64,000 bases of DNA from WHSW01 sp963821025 (GTDB lineage: Bacteria > Actinomycetota > Thermoleophilia > Solirubrobacterales > 70-9). The position numbers were made by a program, and so were the translations under genes. Position 1 is the first letter of the stretch, and every line of letters starts with the position of its first letter. The notes beneath the pieces were generated by a model. The model was not told the origin of the DNA, made no database searches, and saw nothing but the letters and a program-made list of their open reading frames with translations. This document shows positions 50,182 to 59,391 of this stretch, one piece after another. The stretch spans positions 496,001 through 560,000 of the forward strand of contig CAWGCG010000003.1 of the NCBI GenBank assembly GCA_963821025.1. The letters are read 5' to 3'.

Positions 50182-51861
50182 ATGCGCGCGGCCGATGCAC
50201 TGTTCGAAGCACTGCGGGCGGAGGGCGTTGAGCACGTCTTCGGCATCCCCGGCGGCGCCAACCTGCCGATCTACGACGCGCTTCACGACGCCGATCTGAC
50301 CCACATCCAGGCGCGCCACGAGCAGGGCGCCGGCCATGCCGCCGAGGGTTATGCGAAGGCGTCCGGCAGGGTCGGGGTGACCCTGGCGACCTCGGGCCCG
50401 GGGGCGACCAACCTGGTGACCGCGATCGCCGACGCGATGATGGACTCGGTGCCGACCGTGTTCATCACCGGCCAGGTGCGCACCGACCTGATCGGCACTG
50501 ACGGCTTTCAGGAGGCAGACGTCACCGGGATCACCCTGCCGGTGGTCAAGCACTCGATGCTGGTCGCCGATCCACGCAAGATCCCCGAGTACGTCCACGC
50601 CGCCTTCCACATCGCCAAGACCGGCCGTCCGGGACCGGTGTTGATCGACATCCCCCAGGACCTCTCGCGCGCCGAGATCGAGTACACGCCCCCGGAGGGC
50701 CTGCCGAACCTGCCGGGCTACAAGCCCCCGACGGAGGGCAACATCAAACAGATCCGGATCGCCGCGAAGGCGCTCGCGAACGCGCGCCGGCCGGTGATCT
50801 ACGGCGGCGGCGGGATCATCAACGCCGAGGCCTCGGCCGAGTTCGCCGAGTTCTGTGCCTCCGACAGGCTGCCGGTGACGCTCACGGTCATGGGCCTCGG
50901 CGCCTTCCCGGCGCCGCACGAGCAGTGGCTGGGGATGCTCGGCATGCACGGCACTCGAACCGCCAACTACGCGATGGACGAGGCCGACCTGATCGTCTGC
51001 GTGGGCGCGCGCTTCGACGACCGGATCACCGGCAAGCTCTCCGAGTTCGCGCCCCGGGCGAAGTTCGTCCACGTCGACGTCGATCCGGCCGAGATCTCCA
51101 AGAACGTGCCGGCGCACATTCCGATCGTCGGCGACGCCAAGGACGTGCTGCCGAAGCTCAACCGCGAGTACCGGGCGCTGAAGCCCGACCGCTCGCGCCT
51201 CGACGAATGGTGGCGGCGGATCCGCGAGTGGCAGAGCGCCCATCCGTTGCGCTACAACGATTCGCGCGATTCGGAGATCAAGCCGCAGTTCATGGTCGAG
51301 GCGATGTACGAAGCGACCGAGGGCGACGCGATCATCACCTCGGACGTCGGCCAGCACCAGATGTGGGCGGCGCAGTACTACCACTTCGCCAAGCCACGCC
51401 GGTGGCTCAACTCAGGCGGACTCGGGACGATGGGGTTCGGCCTCCCGGCGGCGATCGGCGCCAAGGTCGCCTGCCCCGAGCAGACCGTCGTCTGCCTCGC
51501 CGGTGACGGCAGCCTGATCATGAACGTGCAGGAGTTCGCAACCGCGGCCCATCATCAGGTCCCGGTCAAGGTCTTCCTGATGAACAACGGCCACTTCGGC
51601 ATGGTTCGCCAGTGGCAGGAGCTGTTTTGGGACGAGCGCTACCAGTCGGTCGAGATGGGGCCGAGCCCCGAGTGGCCGAAGCTGGCCGAGGCCTTCGGCT
51701 GGACCGGGATGCAGTGCGCCGACAAGGGTGAGCTGCGCGAGGCGATGCGGACCGCGCTCGAGACCGACGGGCCGGTGCTGCTCGACGTGCACGTGACCAA
51801 GGACGAGAACTGCTATCCGATGATCCCGGCCGGGCGGGCGGCGCGGGACATGGTGGGATGA
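50182..51861 (+). CDS. ilvB: Acetolactate synthase large subunit
   Basis: 559 residues, TPP- and FAD-dependent. First step of branched-chain amino-acid synthesis. N-terminal EHVFGIPGGANLPIYDAL with the catalytic Glu in ARHEQGAGHAAEGYAKAS, GPGATNLVTAIADAMMDS, and TPP/Mg motif GDGSLIMNVQEFATAAHH followed by NNGHFGMVRQWQELFW. TACGAT at 50167-50172 is nine bases before ATG 50182; no ribosome site is seen. Confidence 0.95.
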   Translation: MRAADALFEALRAEGVEHVFGIPGGANLPIYDALHDADLTHIQARHEQGAGHAAEGYAKASGRVGVTLATSGPGATNLVTAIADAMMDSVPTVFITGQVRTDLIGTDGFQEADVTGITLPVVKHSMLVADPRKIPEYVHAAFHIAKTGRPGPVLIDIPQDLSRAEIEYTPPEGLPNLPGYKPPTEGNIKQIRIAAKALANARRPVIYGGGGIINAEASAEFAEFCASDRLPVTLTVMGLGAFPAPHEQWLGMLGMHGTRTANYAMDEADLIVCVGARFDDRITGKLSEFAPRAKFVHVDVDPAEISKNVPAHIPIVGDAKDVLPKLNREYRALKPDRSRLDEWWRRIREWQSAHPLRYNDSRDSEIKPQFMVEAMYEATEGDAIITSDVGQHQMWAAQYYHFAKPRRWLNSGGLGTMGFGLPAAIGAKVACPEQTVVCLAGDGSLIMNVQEFATAAHHQVPVKVFLMNNGHFGMVRQWQELFWDERYQSVEMGPSPEWPKLAEAFGWTGMQCADKGELREAMRTALETDGPVLLDVHVTKDENCYPMIPAGRAARDMVG

Positions 51862-51863
51862 AC

Positions 51864-51900
51864 CGGCGCTCGGCACTCGGCGCTCGGCACTCGCGGTGCC
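51864..51900. repeat. 14-base tandem repeat and hairpin between ilvB and ilvN
   Basis: CGGCGCTCGGCACT occurs twice in tandem (51864-51877, 51878-51891). The end of the second unit forms a GGCAC/GTGCC hairpin (51886-51900) just before the ilvN start. It may tune translation of the small subunit. Confidence 0.5.
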
Positions 51901-51903
51901 CCG

Positions 51904-52458
51904 ATGGGTGAGCCGGGCACCCAGGACGTCGTGCGGCTCGAGGACCTCGAGGCGAGCCGCCAGCTGACCGGGCGCAAGCACATCCTCTCGCTGCTGGTCG
52001 AGAACCGACCCGGGGTGCTCGCCCGAATCGCGGGGCTGTTCAGCCGGCGCGCGTTCAACATCGACACGCTTGCGGTCGGTCCGACCGAGGACCCCGATGT
52101 GTCGCGGATCACGCTCACCCTCGACGGCGCCGTGCATCCGATCGATCAGGTGACCAAGCAGCTGCACAAGCTCGTCAACGTGATCAAGATCCGTGACATG
52201 GAGCCCGGCTCGACCACGACTCGCGAGATGGCCCTGTTCAGGGTCAACTCCTCGGTCGAAAGCCGCGCCGAGATCATGCAGTTCGCCGAGATCTACGAGG
52301 CCAAGATCGTCGACGTCTCGCGCCGCTCGCTGACGATCGAGGTGACCGGTACCCAGGACAAGATCGACTCCTTCGAGGCGATGATCCGGCCCCACGGGCT
52401 GATCGAGATGGCCCGCACCGGCGAGGTCGCGATAAGCAAGTCGCGCCCCGGCGACTAG
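51904..52458 (+). CDS. ilvN: Acetolactate synthase small (regulatory) subunit
   Basis: 184 residues. ACT domain at about 25-100 (HILSLLVENRPGVLARIAGL, FNIDTLAVGPTEDP) binds valine for feedback control; the C-terminal ALS_ss domain follows (VNSSVESRAEIMQFAEIYEA). ATG 51904 comes 42 bases after the ilvB stop, behind a small hairpin. menF starts five bases after its stop. Confidence 0.95.
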   Translation: MGEPGTQDVVRLEDLEASRQLTGRKHILSLLVENRPGVLARIAGLFSRRAFNIDTLAVGPTEDPDVSRITLTLDGAVHPIDQVTKQLHKLVNVIKIRDMEPGSTTTREMALFRVNSSVESRAEIMQFAEIYEAKIVDVSRRSLTIEVTGTQDKIDSFEAMIRPHGLIEMARTGEVAISKSRPGD

Positions 52459-52462
52459 GGCG

Positions 52463-53851
52463 ATGCTCGAGACCCAGAGCATCCTCGCGCGGGTCGAGGA
52501 GCTTGCCGATCGCGCCCGCGGCTCGCGTCGCCTGCTCAGCATCACGACCGAGGTCGAGCTGGCCGACCCGAGCGCCGCGGTATTCGCCGCGAGACGCGCC
52601 GACGACCGTTGGTTCGCCTGGGAGGAGCCCGATCGCGACGGTTTTGCCATCGGCACCGTGGGCTCGGCCCACGAAGCGATCTCCCGAGGTCGAGGACGCT
52701 TCGCCGATCTGGTCGCCGAGTGCGCGGCGATCACCCGCGATCGAGTTGCGGACGAGCCCGAGCGACTCCCGGCCGGGGCGGGGCCGGTGTGGACCGGCGG
52801 CTTTGCGTTTGCGCCGCATGGCGGCGCGGCGCCCGACTGGTCGTCGTTTCCCCCGGCGCTGCTCGTTATGCCGGAACTGGCCCTGCTGCGATCGGCGGGT
52901 GAGACCTGGCTGACGCTGAGCGTCGTCGTCGGCCCCGACGATCAGCCCTCGCGGGTGAGAGACCGACTTTCCCGCAGGCTCGGGTCGCTGGCCGCGGCCC
53001 GTCTGCCGCTGCTCGATCCTCACCCTCGCGACGCCGGGATCACCAGCGCCACGGCTCCGGCGAGCTACGAGGCCGCGGTCGGGGCGGCCACGGCTCAGAT
53101 CCGTGCCGGTGCGCTGGAGAAGGTCGTGCTCGCCCGCGAGGTCGCCGTCGAAGCCGCCGCGGCGCACGACCCGGCGGCGATCTTCGGCGCCCTTCGCGAC
53201 TCGTTCGAATCCTGCTTTTGCTTTTGCGTGGGCTCGCCCGAGGGGGCGTTCCTGGGCGCCAGCCCCGAGCTGTTGGTGCGTCGCCGCGGTGCCGGGGCCG
53301 CCAGCGTCGCGCTGGCCGGCTCGACCAGGCGCAGCGCCGACCCGGCGGTCGACGCACACCTGGGCGAGCAGCTGCTGCGCAGCGCCAAGAACCGCAGCGA
53401 GCACCAGATCGTTGCCGGCCGGATCGAGCGCATGCTCGCTCCGCACGCGGTGTGGGTTGAGATCGGTGCCGAACCCGAGCTGGTCAAGGTCGCGAACATC
53501 CAGCATCTGGCGACCCCGGTCCACGCCCAGCTCGCCGAGCCCCTGTCGGCGATCGAGCTGGCCGGGCTCCTGCACCCGACACCGGCGGTCGGCGGCGAGC
53601 CCGGCGAGGCGGCGCTGGAGACGATCGCCACGCTCGAGGACATCGACCGCGGCTGGTACGCGGGCCCGGTCGGTTGGATGGACGCGGCCGAGGACGGCGA
53701 GTTCTGCGTCGCCCTGCGCTCGGCGCTGCTACGCGACCGGATCGCCCATCTGTACGCCGGCGCGGGGATCGTCGCCGACTCCGACCCCGCCGCCGAACTC
53801 GCCGAAACCGAGCTCAAGCTCGAGGCGTTGCTGCCGCTGCTGACCGGCTGA
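52463..53851 (+). CDS. menF: Isochorismate synthase
   Basis: 462 residues of the chorismate-binding family. GALEKVVLAREVAVEA holds the catalytic Lys, FLGASPELLVRR follows, then AGSTRRSADPAVDAHLGEQL, LRSAKNRSEHQIV, HLATPVHAQL and LLHPTPAVGGEP. The last segments are the metal and chorismate sites. It feeds MenD. It starts five bases after ilvN, so probably the third gene of the ilvBN message. Confidence 0.92.
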   Translation: MLETQSILARVEELADRARGSRRLLSITTEVELADPSAAVFAARRADDRWFAWEEPDRDGFAIGTVGSAHEAISRGRGRFADLVAECAAITRDRVADEPERLPAGAGPVWTGGFAFAPHGGAAPDWSSFPPALLVMPELALLRSAGETWLTLSVVVGPDDQPSRVRDRLSRRLGSLAAARLPLLDPHPRDAGITSATAPASYEAAVGAATAQIRAGALEKVVLAREVAVEAAAAHDPAAIFGALRDSFESCFCFCVGSPEGAFLGASPELLVRRRGAGAASVALAGSTRRSADPAVDAHLGEQLLRSAKNRSEHQIVAGRIERMLAPHAVWVEIGAEPELVKVANIQHLATPVHAQLAEPLSAIELAGLLHPTPAVGGEPGEAALETIATLEDIDRGWYAGPVGWMDAAEDGEFCVALRSALLRDRIAHLYAGAGIVADSDPAAELAETELKLEALLPLLTG

Positions 53852-53958
53852 CTTTCGTCCAGGCGGGCTTGTCTGCGCCGTCGGGTCGGGATAGGCTCCG
53901 AATCTGCTCAGGAGTCGCGAGGGGCGATCTCCGGGTCTATCAGCGAAAGGGGATCGTG

Positions 53959-54720
53959 ATGGTCGATCGGGTCGTTACGCATCTACGGCACCACGGGATC
54001 GCCTACCTGGCGCTCTTCATCGTCCTCGGAGGAACGGCGGTCGCCCTACCCGGCAAGGGCACGGTCAAGTCCAACGACATCGCCAAGAAGGCGGTCAAGT
54101 CCAAGAACCTGGCAAAGGGTGCGGTCAAGTCGAAAAACCTGGCGAAGAAGGCCGTGAAAGAGAAGAGCCTCGCGGACGGCGCCGTGAGCACGGCGAAGAT
54201 CGCCAGCGACGCGGTGACCGGCGCCAAGGCCGACGAGGCCAGCTTCAAGGGTCTGATCAAGGGCGACGGGCGGCAGTCATCGGTCAGCTTCACGTCCGGT
54301 GCCGTCGGCTTCATCCCCGATCCACCGACCCTCGCGGAGGTGCCGACGATGGGCGTGGTCCAGTTCCTCGGCTGCTTCGGGGCGCCGAACTACTCGGTTC
54401 GCGTGCGGCTGCTGAGCTTCGATGACTCCCAGCCGTTCTTCGGCGAGGGGACGGTCACCTACAGCGAGCTTCCCGCAGGCGTCGGTCCGGCGGCCACCAG
54501 TGACCAGGACGCGGGTTACTTCTCCGGCGGTGGCGGCTCGCCGCTGATCGCACAGGCCCCCGGAGGTCTCGGTACCGGAGGCCACTGGGACTACAGCCTC
54601 TCGCGCGGCACCGGCGACGACACGGTCGGAGCCCACGTCAGCGTCGACGGGTTCAACAACCATGGCCTCGGCGGGCCCGTGCAGTGCACGGTCACCGCGA
54701 CGACCCAGTACCAGGACTAG
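53959..54720 (+). CDS. Secreted protein with degenerate Lys/Ala repeats (2)
   Basis: 253 residues. Signal/anchor helix GIAYLALFIVLGGTAVA, then at least six imperfect units such as AVKSKNLAKGAVKSKNLAKK and AVSTAKIASDAVTGAKA. The following domain is beta-rich, with Cys residues (FLGCFGAPNY, GPVQCTVTA). Related in plan to the protein at 31396. AAGGGG precedes ATG 53959. Its stop is seven bases from the converging menD stop. Function unknown. Confidence 0.75.
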   Translation: MVDRVVTHLRHHGIAYLALFIVLGGTAVALPGKGTVKSNDIAKKAVKSKNLAKGAVKSKNLAKKAVKEKSLADGAVSTAKIASDAVTGAKADEASFKGLIKGDGRQSSVSFTSGAVGFIPDPPTLAEVPTMGVVQFLGCFGAPNYSVRVRLLSFDDSQPFFGEGTVTYSELPAGVGPAATSDQDAGYFSGGGGSPLIAQAPGGLGTGGHWDYSLSRGTGDDTVGAHVSVDGFNNHGLGGPVQCTVTATTQYQD

Positions 54721-54727
54721 CCCCAGC

Positions 54728-56479
54728 TCAGCCAAGCGCGCGCACGAGCGCGTCGGCGGCGATTTCGCCGACGCGCTCGTGCACTGAAACGTTGACTGCG
54801 CGGTCGACCGCGATCTCGATCAGGGCCGTCTCGGCGGGGAGCGCCGCCAGCTGGGCGAGCTCGTCGATCCGGCGGTGCTCGACCCCGTGCAGGTCTGCGA
54901 TCCGGCCCGGGTCGAGGCCGAGCGGCGTCCCCAGCAGGGCCTCGAACTCGTTGCGGTCGAGCTGATCGGCCTGTGGCAGGAACTCGAAGATCCCGCCACC
55001 ATCGTTGTTGAGGACGACCAGCCGCACCGGCACCTCGACCTCGCGCAATGTCGCCAGGGCGTTCATGTCGTGGAAGAGGCCGAGGTCGCCGGTGACGATC
55101 CAGGTCGGGCACCCGGTTGCATCCGCCGCGCCGATTCCCGACGAGATCAGGCCGTCGATGCCGTTGGCTCCGCGATTGGCGAGAAAGCGCACCTCGGCCG
55201 TCCCGGCCCCGACGAATGCCTCCTGGTCGCGGATCGGCATGCTCGACGCCGTATAGACGAGCTCACCGTCGGAATAAAGGCGCCCGAGCGCCGCATGGGC
55301 GCCCGGCTCTGTGGGCGACCCGAGCCGCTCGAGCTCGTCCGTGATCGCGGCTTGCGCCGCCGCCGCCGCGCCCAGCCACCGCTCGGCCCAGACACCGCGC
55401 CCGCGCGACTCGATTTCCCCGACCAGCGCATCGGCCAGCGCCGCGGGGTCGGCGCGGACGATCGCTGCCGCGATCCGGGTCGGCTCGTTCCAGCCCGCCG
55501 GCGCGACCACGAGCTGGCGGGTGTCGGACAGATCGGCGAGCCATTGGCGAAGCGGCTTGCAGGTGGGCATCTCGCCGAAGCGCAGGACGAGCTCGGGCGC
55601 CAGCGTCTCGGGGCGAGCCCTGGCGACCGGCTCATAGGCGGAGACGACGAGATCGAGGTCGTGGGTGCCGAAGCGCAGCTGCGAGGTCGGCTCGGCGAGG
55701 AGCGGGAAACCGGTCGCCGCCGCGAGCGCCGAGATCGCGCCGGCGGCGCCGGGGGCCGGCATGCGCCCGGCGACGATCAGCCCCCGCTCGGTCGACCCGA
55801 GCTGCTCGGCCACCGCCCCGACCAGCTCCTCCGCGAGTGCCGGCGGCGGCGCCGGCACGGTGGTCAGCGGGCGTCCCCGATCGCGGCCCTCCAGCGCCAG
55901 CGCCGAGCCGGCGCTGACATCACCGGCGCGTGGCTCGGGCCCGAGCGGGTCGCGAAAGGCGATGTTGAGATGGACCGGACCGGGGCGCGGGTCGCCCGCG
56001 GCGGCGGCGAACGCCCGGCAGGCGACGGAGCGGAAGTGCAGCAATCCGACGTCGTCGGCGTCGTGGTTGCCGACCTCGCAGAACCACCGAGGCGATGACC
56101 CGTAGAGCTTGATCTGGTCGATCGTCTGCCCGGCGCCGATCCCGCGCAGCTCCGGCGGACGGTCGGCGGTGAGCACGATCAGCGGCAGCCCGGACTCGTC
56201 GGCCTCACACACCGCCGGGTGGAGGTTGGCGGCCGCCGTGCCCGAGGTGCAGAGGATCGCGACCGGCTTAGCGGTCGCCTGCGCCGCGCCGAGCGCGAAG
56301 AACCCGGCGCTGCGCTCGTCGACGATCACCCGGACCTCGATTTCCCGCTGGCGCCAGAGCGCGAGCGCCAGCGGAGTCGATCGCGACCCCGGGCAGATCA
56401 CCGCGCGCTCGACCCCGCAGCGGGCGAGCTCGTCGGCCAGCGCCGAGGCGAGCGCGGTGTTGCGGTTGGTCGTGTCCAC
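54728..56479 (-). CDS. menD: SEPHCHC synthase
   Basis: 583 residues, TPP-dependent. Joins 2-oxoglutarate to isochorismate. VICPGSRSTPLALALW and VDERSAGFFALGAAQAT (catalytic Glu) at the N-terminus, CTSGTAAANLHPAV, and FLANRGANGIDGLISSGIGA with VTGDLGLFHDMNAL (TPP/Mg site) at the C-terminus. GTG 56479 is 17 bases after menC, with a TAGCGT hexamer seven bases upstream, so it may also have its own promoter. Last gene of the menBACD run. Confidence 0.95.
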   Translation of the reverse strand: MDTTNRNTALASALADELARCGVERAVICPGSRSTPLALALWRQREIEVRVIVDERSAGFFALGAAQATAKPVAILCTSGTAAANLHPAVCEADESGLPLIVLTADRPPELRGIGAGQTIDQIKLYGSSPRWFCEVGNHDADDVGLLHFRSVACRAFAAAAGDPRPGPVHLNIAFRDPLGPEPRAGDVSAGSALALEGRDRGRPLTTVPAPPPALAEELVGAVAEQLGSTERGLIVAGRMPAPGAAGAISALAAATGFPLLAEPTSQLRFGTHDLDLVVSAYEPVARARPETLAPELVLRFGEMPTCKPLRQWLADLSDTRQLVVAPAGWNEPTRIAAAIVRADPAALADALVGEIESRGRGVWAERWLGAAAAAQAAITDELERLGSPTEPGAHAALGRLYSDGELVYTASSMPIRDQEAFVGAGTAEVRFLANRGANGIDGLISSGIGAADATGCPTWIVTGDLGLFHDMNALATLREVEVPVRLVVLNNDGGGIFEFLPQADQLDRNEFEALLGTPLGLDPGRIADLHGVEHRRIDELAQLAALPAETALIEIAVDRAVNVSVHERVGEIAADALVRALG

Positions 56480-56496
56480 GCGGCCTACGCTAGAGG

Positions 56497-57609
56497 TCAG
56501 TCGCTCTTGATCCGCAGGCGCGCGAGCGCGTCTGGGTCGAGCTCGACCCCGAGCCCGGGGCCTGAGGGCGGGGCGAGCAGGTCGCGCTCGAGCTCGGGTC
56601 CGCGCGCGGCGATCGTGTCGGAGAACAGCAGTTGGGTCGCAAGACCGTGGGCAAGGCCCGCGGCGGCGCCCGTGAACGGCAACGCCTGGGCCGCGTGTGC
56701 GGCCGCGGCGATTCCGAGCGGTCCGTCGAGGGCGCTCGAGAGGTAGATCGGCAGTTCTCCGGCGATCCCGTTCGCCTCACCGATCCCGCCGACCTTGGCG
56801 AGTTTCACCGCCACCATCCCGCAACCGGCCCCGGCGGCCCGGCGGGCGTCCTTGACGCGTTCGACGCTCTCGTCGGCGGCGACCGGGATCGGGGTCTCGG
56901 CGCTGACCTCGGCCAGCTCGCGCAGGCTCGCGACCGGCTGCTCGACCAGCTCGACGTCGAGCGGCTCGACCATCTTCAGCACCCCGAGCGCTTCGGAGAC
57001 GCTCCAGGCGCCGTTGGCGTCGAGGCGAATCCGCGGCGCCGGCCCGAGCTCCGCGCGCACGGCTCTGACCTGTTCAACGTCGTCGCCGGAGCCGAGCTTG
57101 AGCTTGAAGCTTTCAAACCCACGCTCGGCCCAGCGACGGGCGTCGGCGCCGACGACCCCGGGCTCGCCCGCGACCAGAGTCGCATTGCAGCGCACCGGCT
57201 CGACCGTCTCGGCGCCGAGCAGGCTCCAAAGCGGCCGCCCCGAGGCCTTGCCCGCGAGGTCGAAGATCGCCATCTCGAGCGCCGCCTTCGCTGGTCCCGG
57301 CAGGCGCCTGCCGGCAGCGACGTGGATGAAGGCGTCGACCGCGGCCCGCGTCGGCTCGTCGCCGGAGAAGTCCGAGTAGTCGGCCCGGCGAAACCGCCGA
57401 GACGCCTTCAGCAGCGAGCGCTCGATCGCGCCCAGGTCGGCCCCGCCGCGCAGCGAGAGCGGCACCGCCTCGCCGAGGCCCTCGATTTCGGCATCGGTGT
57501 GCAGGCGCACGAGCAGCATCTCGCGGCGATCGAGGCGCCCGTTCGCGGTCACGTAGGGCTCGGCGAACGGAAGCGCGTAGGGGATCAGCTCGAGCTCGGT
57601 GACCCGCAT
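56497..57609 (-). CDS. menC: o-Succinylbenzoate synthase
   Basis: 370 residues, enolase superfamily. FKLKLGSGDDVEQVRAVR (catalytic Lys pair), RLDANGAWS, ELVEQPV, PVAADES (metal ligands Asp, Glu, Asp) and VAVKLAKVGG (general acid Lys). Dehydrates SHCHC to o-succinylbenzoate. ATG 57609 overlaps the menA stop (TGATG). Confidence 0.93.
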   Translation of the reverse strand: MRVTELELIPYALPFAEPYVTANGRLDRREMLLVRLHTDAEIEGLGEAVPLSLRGGADLGAIERSLLKASRRFRRADYSDFSGDEPTRAAVDAFIHVAAGRRLPGPAKAALEMAIFDLAGKASGRPLWSLLGAETVEPVRCNATLVAGEPGVVGADARRWAERGFESFKLKLGSGDDVEQVRAVRAELGPAPRIRLDANGAWSVSEALGVLKMVEPLDVELVEQPVASLRELAEVSAETPIPVAADESVERVKDARRAAGAGCGMVAVKLAKVGGIGEANGIAGELPIYLSSALDGPLGIAAAAHAAQALPFTGAAAGLAHGLATQLLFSDTIAARGPELERDLLAPPSGPGLGVELDPDALARLRIKSD

Positions 57610-58493
57610 CAGCCACCGATCAGCAGGCCGGCGGTCACCAGCAGGCTGAAGCCGGCGAGCAGGCTCCCGGTCTGGGCCAGCGCCGCATTCAGCGAGGGGC
57701 CGTCGGTCCTGGTCCGGGTCGCTCGCAGGGGCGCGGGCGCGAGCACGATCGTCAGCAGCCCGAGCAGTGCCCAGGGGGGGCCGCCCGTGACCGCAAGGCC
57801 GAGCGGGAGGACGGCGAAGCTGGCGCCGACGAGCACCGCGTAGAGGTCGCGGGTGCGCTCGCGCCCGAGCCGCACGGCGAGCGTGCGCTTGCCCGCGCGG
57901 CGATCGGTGTCGATGTCGCGCAGGTTGTTGACAACCAGGATCGCGGTCGAGAGGAAGCCGACCGAGAGCGAGAGCCAGAACGGGAGCCAGTCGAGGCGTT
58001 CGAGCTGGACGTAGTAGGAGCCGTTGACGGCGACCAGGCCGAAGAACAAGAAGACGAAGAGCTCGCCCATGCCGGCGTAGCCGTAGGGACGAGGCCCGCC
58101 GGTGTAAAGGACTCCGGCGAGGATCGAAAGCGCACCGACCGCGATGATCAGCGGGCCGGCGACGGTTGCCAGGTAGATCCCGGCGGCGTTGGCGATCGCG
58201 AACGCGAGCCAGGTGGCATAGAGCACCCGACGAGGCGCGACCAGGCCGGAGGAGGTGACCCGGACCGGGCCGAGCCGGTCGGCGCTGTCGGCACCGCGCT
58301 TGGCATCGGAGTAGTCGTTGGCGAGGTTGGTGCCGATCTGGATGAAGACCGAGCCGATCAGGGCCGCGATCAGGGCGCCGACCCTGAGCTTGTCGGAGGC
58401 GTCGACCGCCGCCGCCGTGCCGACCAGCACCGGGGCGATCGCCGCCGGCAACGTCCGCGGCCTGGCGGCCATCAGCCAGATGCGGGGGTTCAA
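57609..58493 (-). CDS. menA: 1,4-Dihydroxy-2-naphthoate polyprenyltransferase
   Basis: 294 residues, about eight membrane helices, UbiA family. NLANDYSDAKRGAD is the first Asp motif and NLRDIDTDRRAGKRTLAVRL the second; both bind the polyprenyl diphosphate through Mg. TTG 58493 overlaps the menB stop (TTGA) and gives LNPRIWLMAARPRTLPAAIA; the next ATG lies seven codons further in. Attaches the isoprenoid tail at the membrane. Confidence 0.93.
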   Translation of the reverse strand: MNPRIWLMAARPRTLPAAIAPVLVGTAAAVDASDKLRVGALIAALIGSVFIQIGTNLANDYSDAKRGADSADRLGPVRVTSSGLVAPRRVLYATWLAFAIANAAGIYLATVAGPLIIAVGALSILAGVLYTGGPRPYGYAGMGELFVFLFFGLVAVNGSYYVQLERLDWLPFWLSLSVGFLSTAILVVNNLRDIDTDRRAGKRTLAVRLGRERTRDLYAVLVGASFAVLPLGLAVTGGPPWALLGLLTIVLAPAPLRATRTRTDGPSLNAALAQTGSLLAGFSLLVTAGLLIGG

Positions 58494-59368
58494 GGACGTT
58501 TCGGGAATTTCGAGAAGTCCGGTTGGCGGCGCTCCTTGTAGGCGTCGCGGCCCTCCTGGCCCTCCTCGGTCATGTAGAAGAGCAGCGTCGCGTCGTGCGA
58601 GAGTTGCTGCAGGCCGGTGAGCCCGTCCTCGGCGGCGTTGAAGCTCGACTTCAACAGGCGCAGCGAGAGGGGGGAGAGGGTGGTCATCTCGCGACACCAG
58701 GCGATCGACTCGCGCTCGAGCTCGGCCCGCGGCACGACCAGGTTGACGAGTCCCATCTCCAGCGCTTCCTCGGCGTCGTAGAGGCGACACAGAAACCAGA
58801 TCTCCTTCGCCTTGCGGACGCCGACCGCCCGCGCCAGCAGGCCGGCGCCGAAGCCGCCGTCGAAGCTGCCGACGCGTGGCCCCGTCTGGCCGAAGATGGC
58901 GTTGTCGGCTGCGATCGAGAGATCGCAGACGAGCTGAAGGATCTGGCCGCCGCCGACTGCATAGCCGGCGACCGCGGCGAGCACGGGCTTCGGCAGCCGG
59001 CGGATCTGCACATGGAGGTCGCCGACGTCGAGGCGCCCGACCCCCTGCTCGGCGACGTCGTCTGAGCCGATGTAGCCGTCGTCGCCGCGGATCCGCTGGT
59101 CGCCACCCGAGCAGAACGCCTCCCCACCGGCGCCGGTGAAGATGACCGCGCCCACACCGGTGTCGTCGCGCGCACGCCGGAAGGCGTCGCGAAGCTCGGC
59201 CAGGGTCTGGGGGCGAAAGGCGTTGCGGACCTCGGGCCGGTCGATCGTGATCCGGGCGATCGCCTCGGCGCGCTCGTAGGAGATGTCCTCGTAGTCGGCC
59301 GCGCTCTGCCAGGCGATCGGCGCGTAGAGCTGATCGGGCGGGGGCGCGTCCTTGTGCGTGGTCGGCAT
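58490..59368 (-). CDS. menB: 1,4-Dihydroxy-2-naphthoyl-CoA synthase
   Basis: 292 residues, crotonase fold. AVIFTGAGGEAFCSGGDQRI (oxyanion hole), AVAGYAVGGGQILQLVCDLS, FGQTGPRVGSFDGGFGAGLL and the C-terminal EGQEGRDAYKERRQPDF are all MenB-like. ATG 59368 is chosen because it gives MPTTHKDAPPPDQLY, near the family start. Only 23 bases separate it from menE, with a shared -10 region. Confidence 0.95.
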   Translation of the reverse strand: MPTTHKDAPPPDQLYAPIAWQSAADYEDISYERAEAIARITIDRPEVRNAFRPQTLAELRDAFRRARDDTGVGAVIFTGAGGEAFCSGGDQRIRGDDGYIGSDDVAEQGVGRLDVGDLHVQIRRLPKPVLAAVAGYAVGGGQILQLVCDLSIAADNAIFGQTGPRVGSFDGGFGAGLLARAVGVRKAKEIWFLCRLYDAEEALEMGLVNLVVPRAELERESIAWCREMTTLSPLSLRLLKSSFNAAEDGLTGLQQLSHDATLLFYMTEEGQEGRDAYKERRQPDFSKFPKRP

Positions 59369-59391
59369 CGGCTCGCAACAATGGCACACAC
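59369..59391. promoter_or_regulatory. Bidirectional promoter of menB and menE
   Basis: The 23-base divergent gap contains AACAATG at 59377-59383. Read rightward it offers AACAAT nine bases before the menE ATG; read leftward it offers CATTGT nine bases before the menB ATG. Overlapping, near-symmetric -10 elements with both genes leaderless is the simplest reading. Confidence 0.5.
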
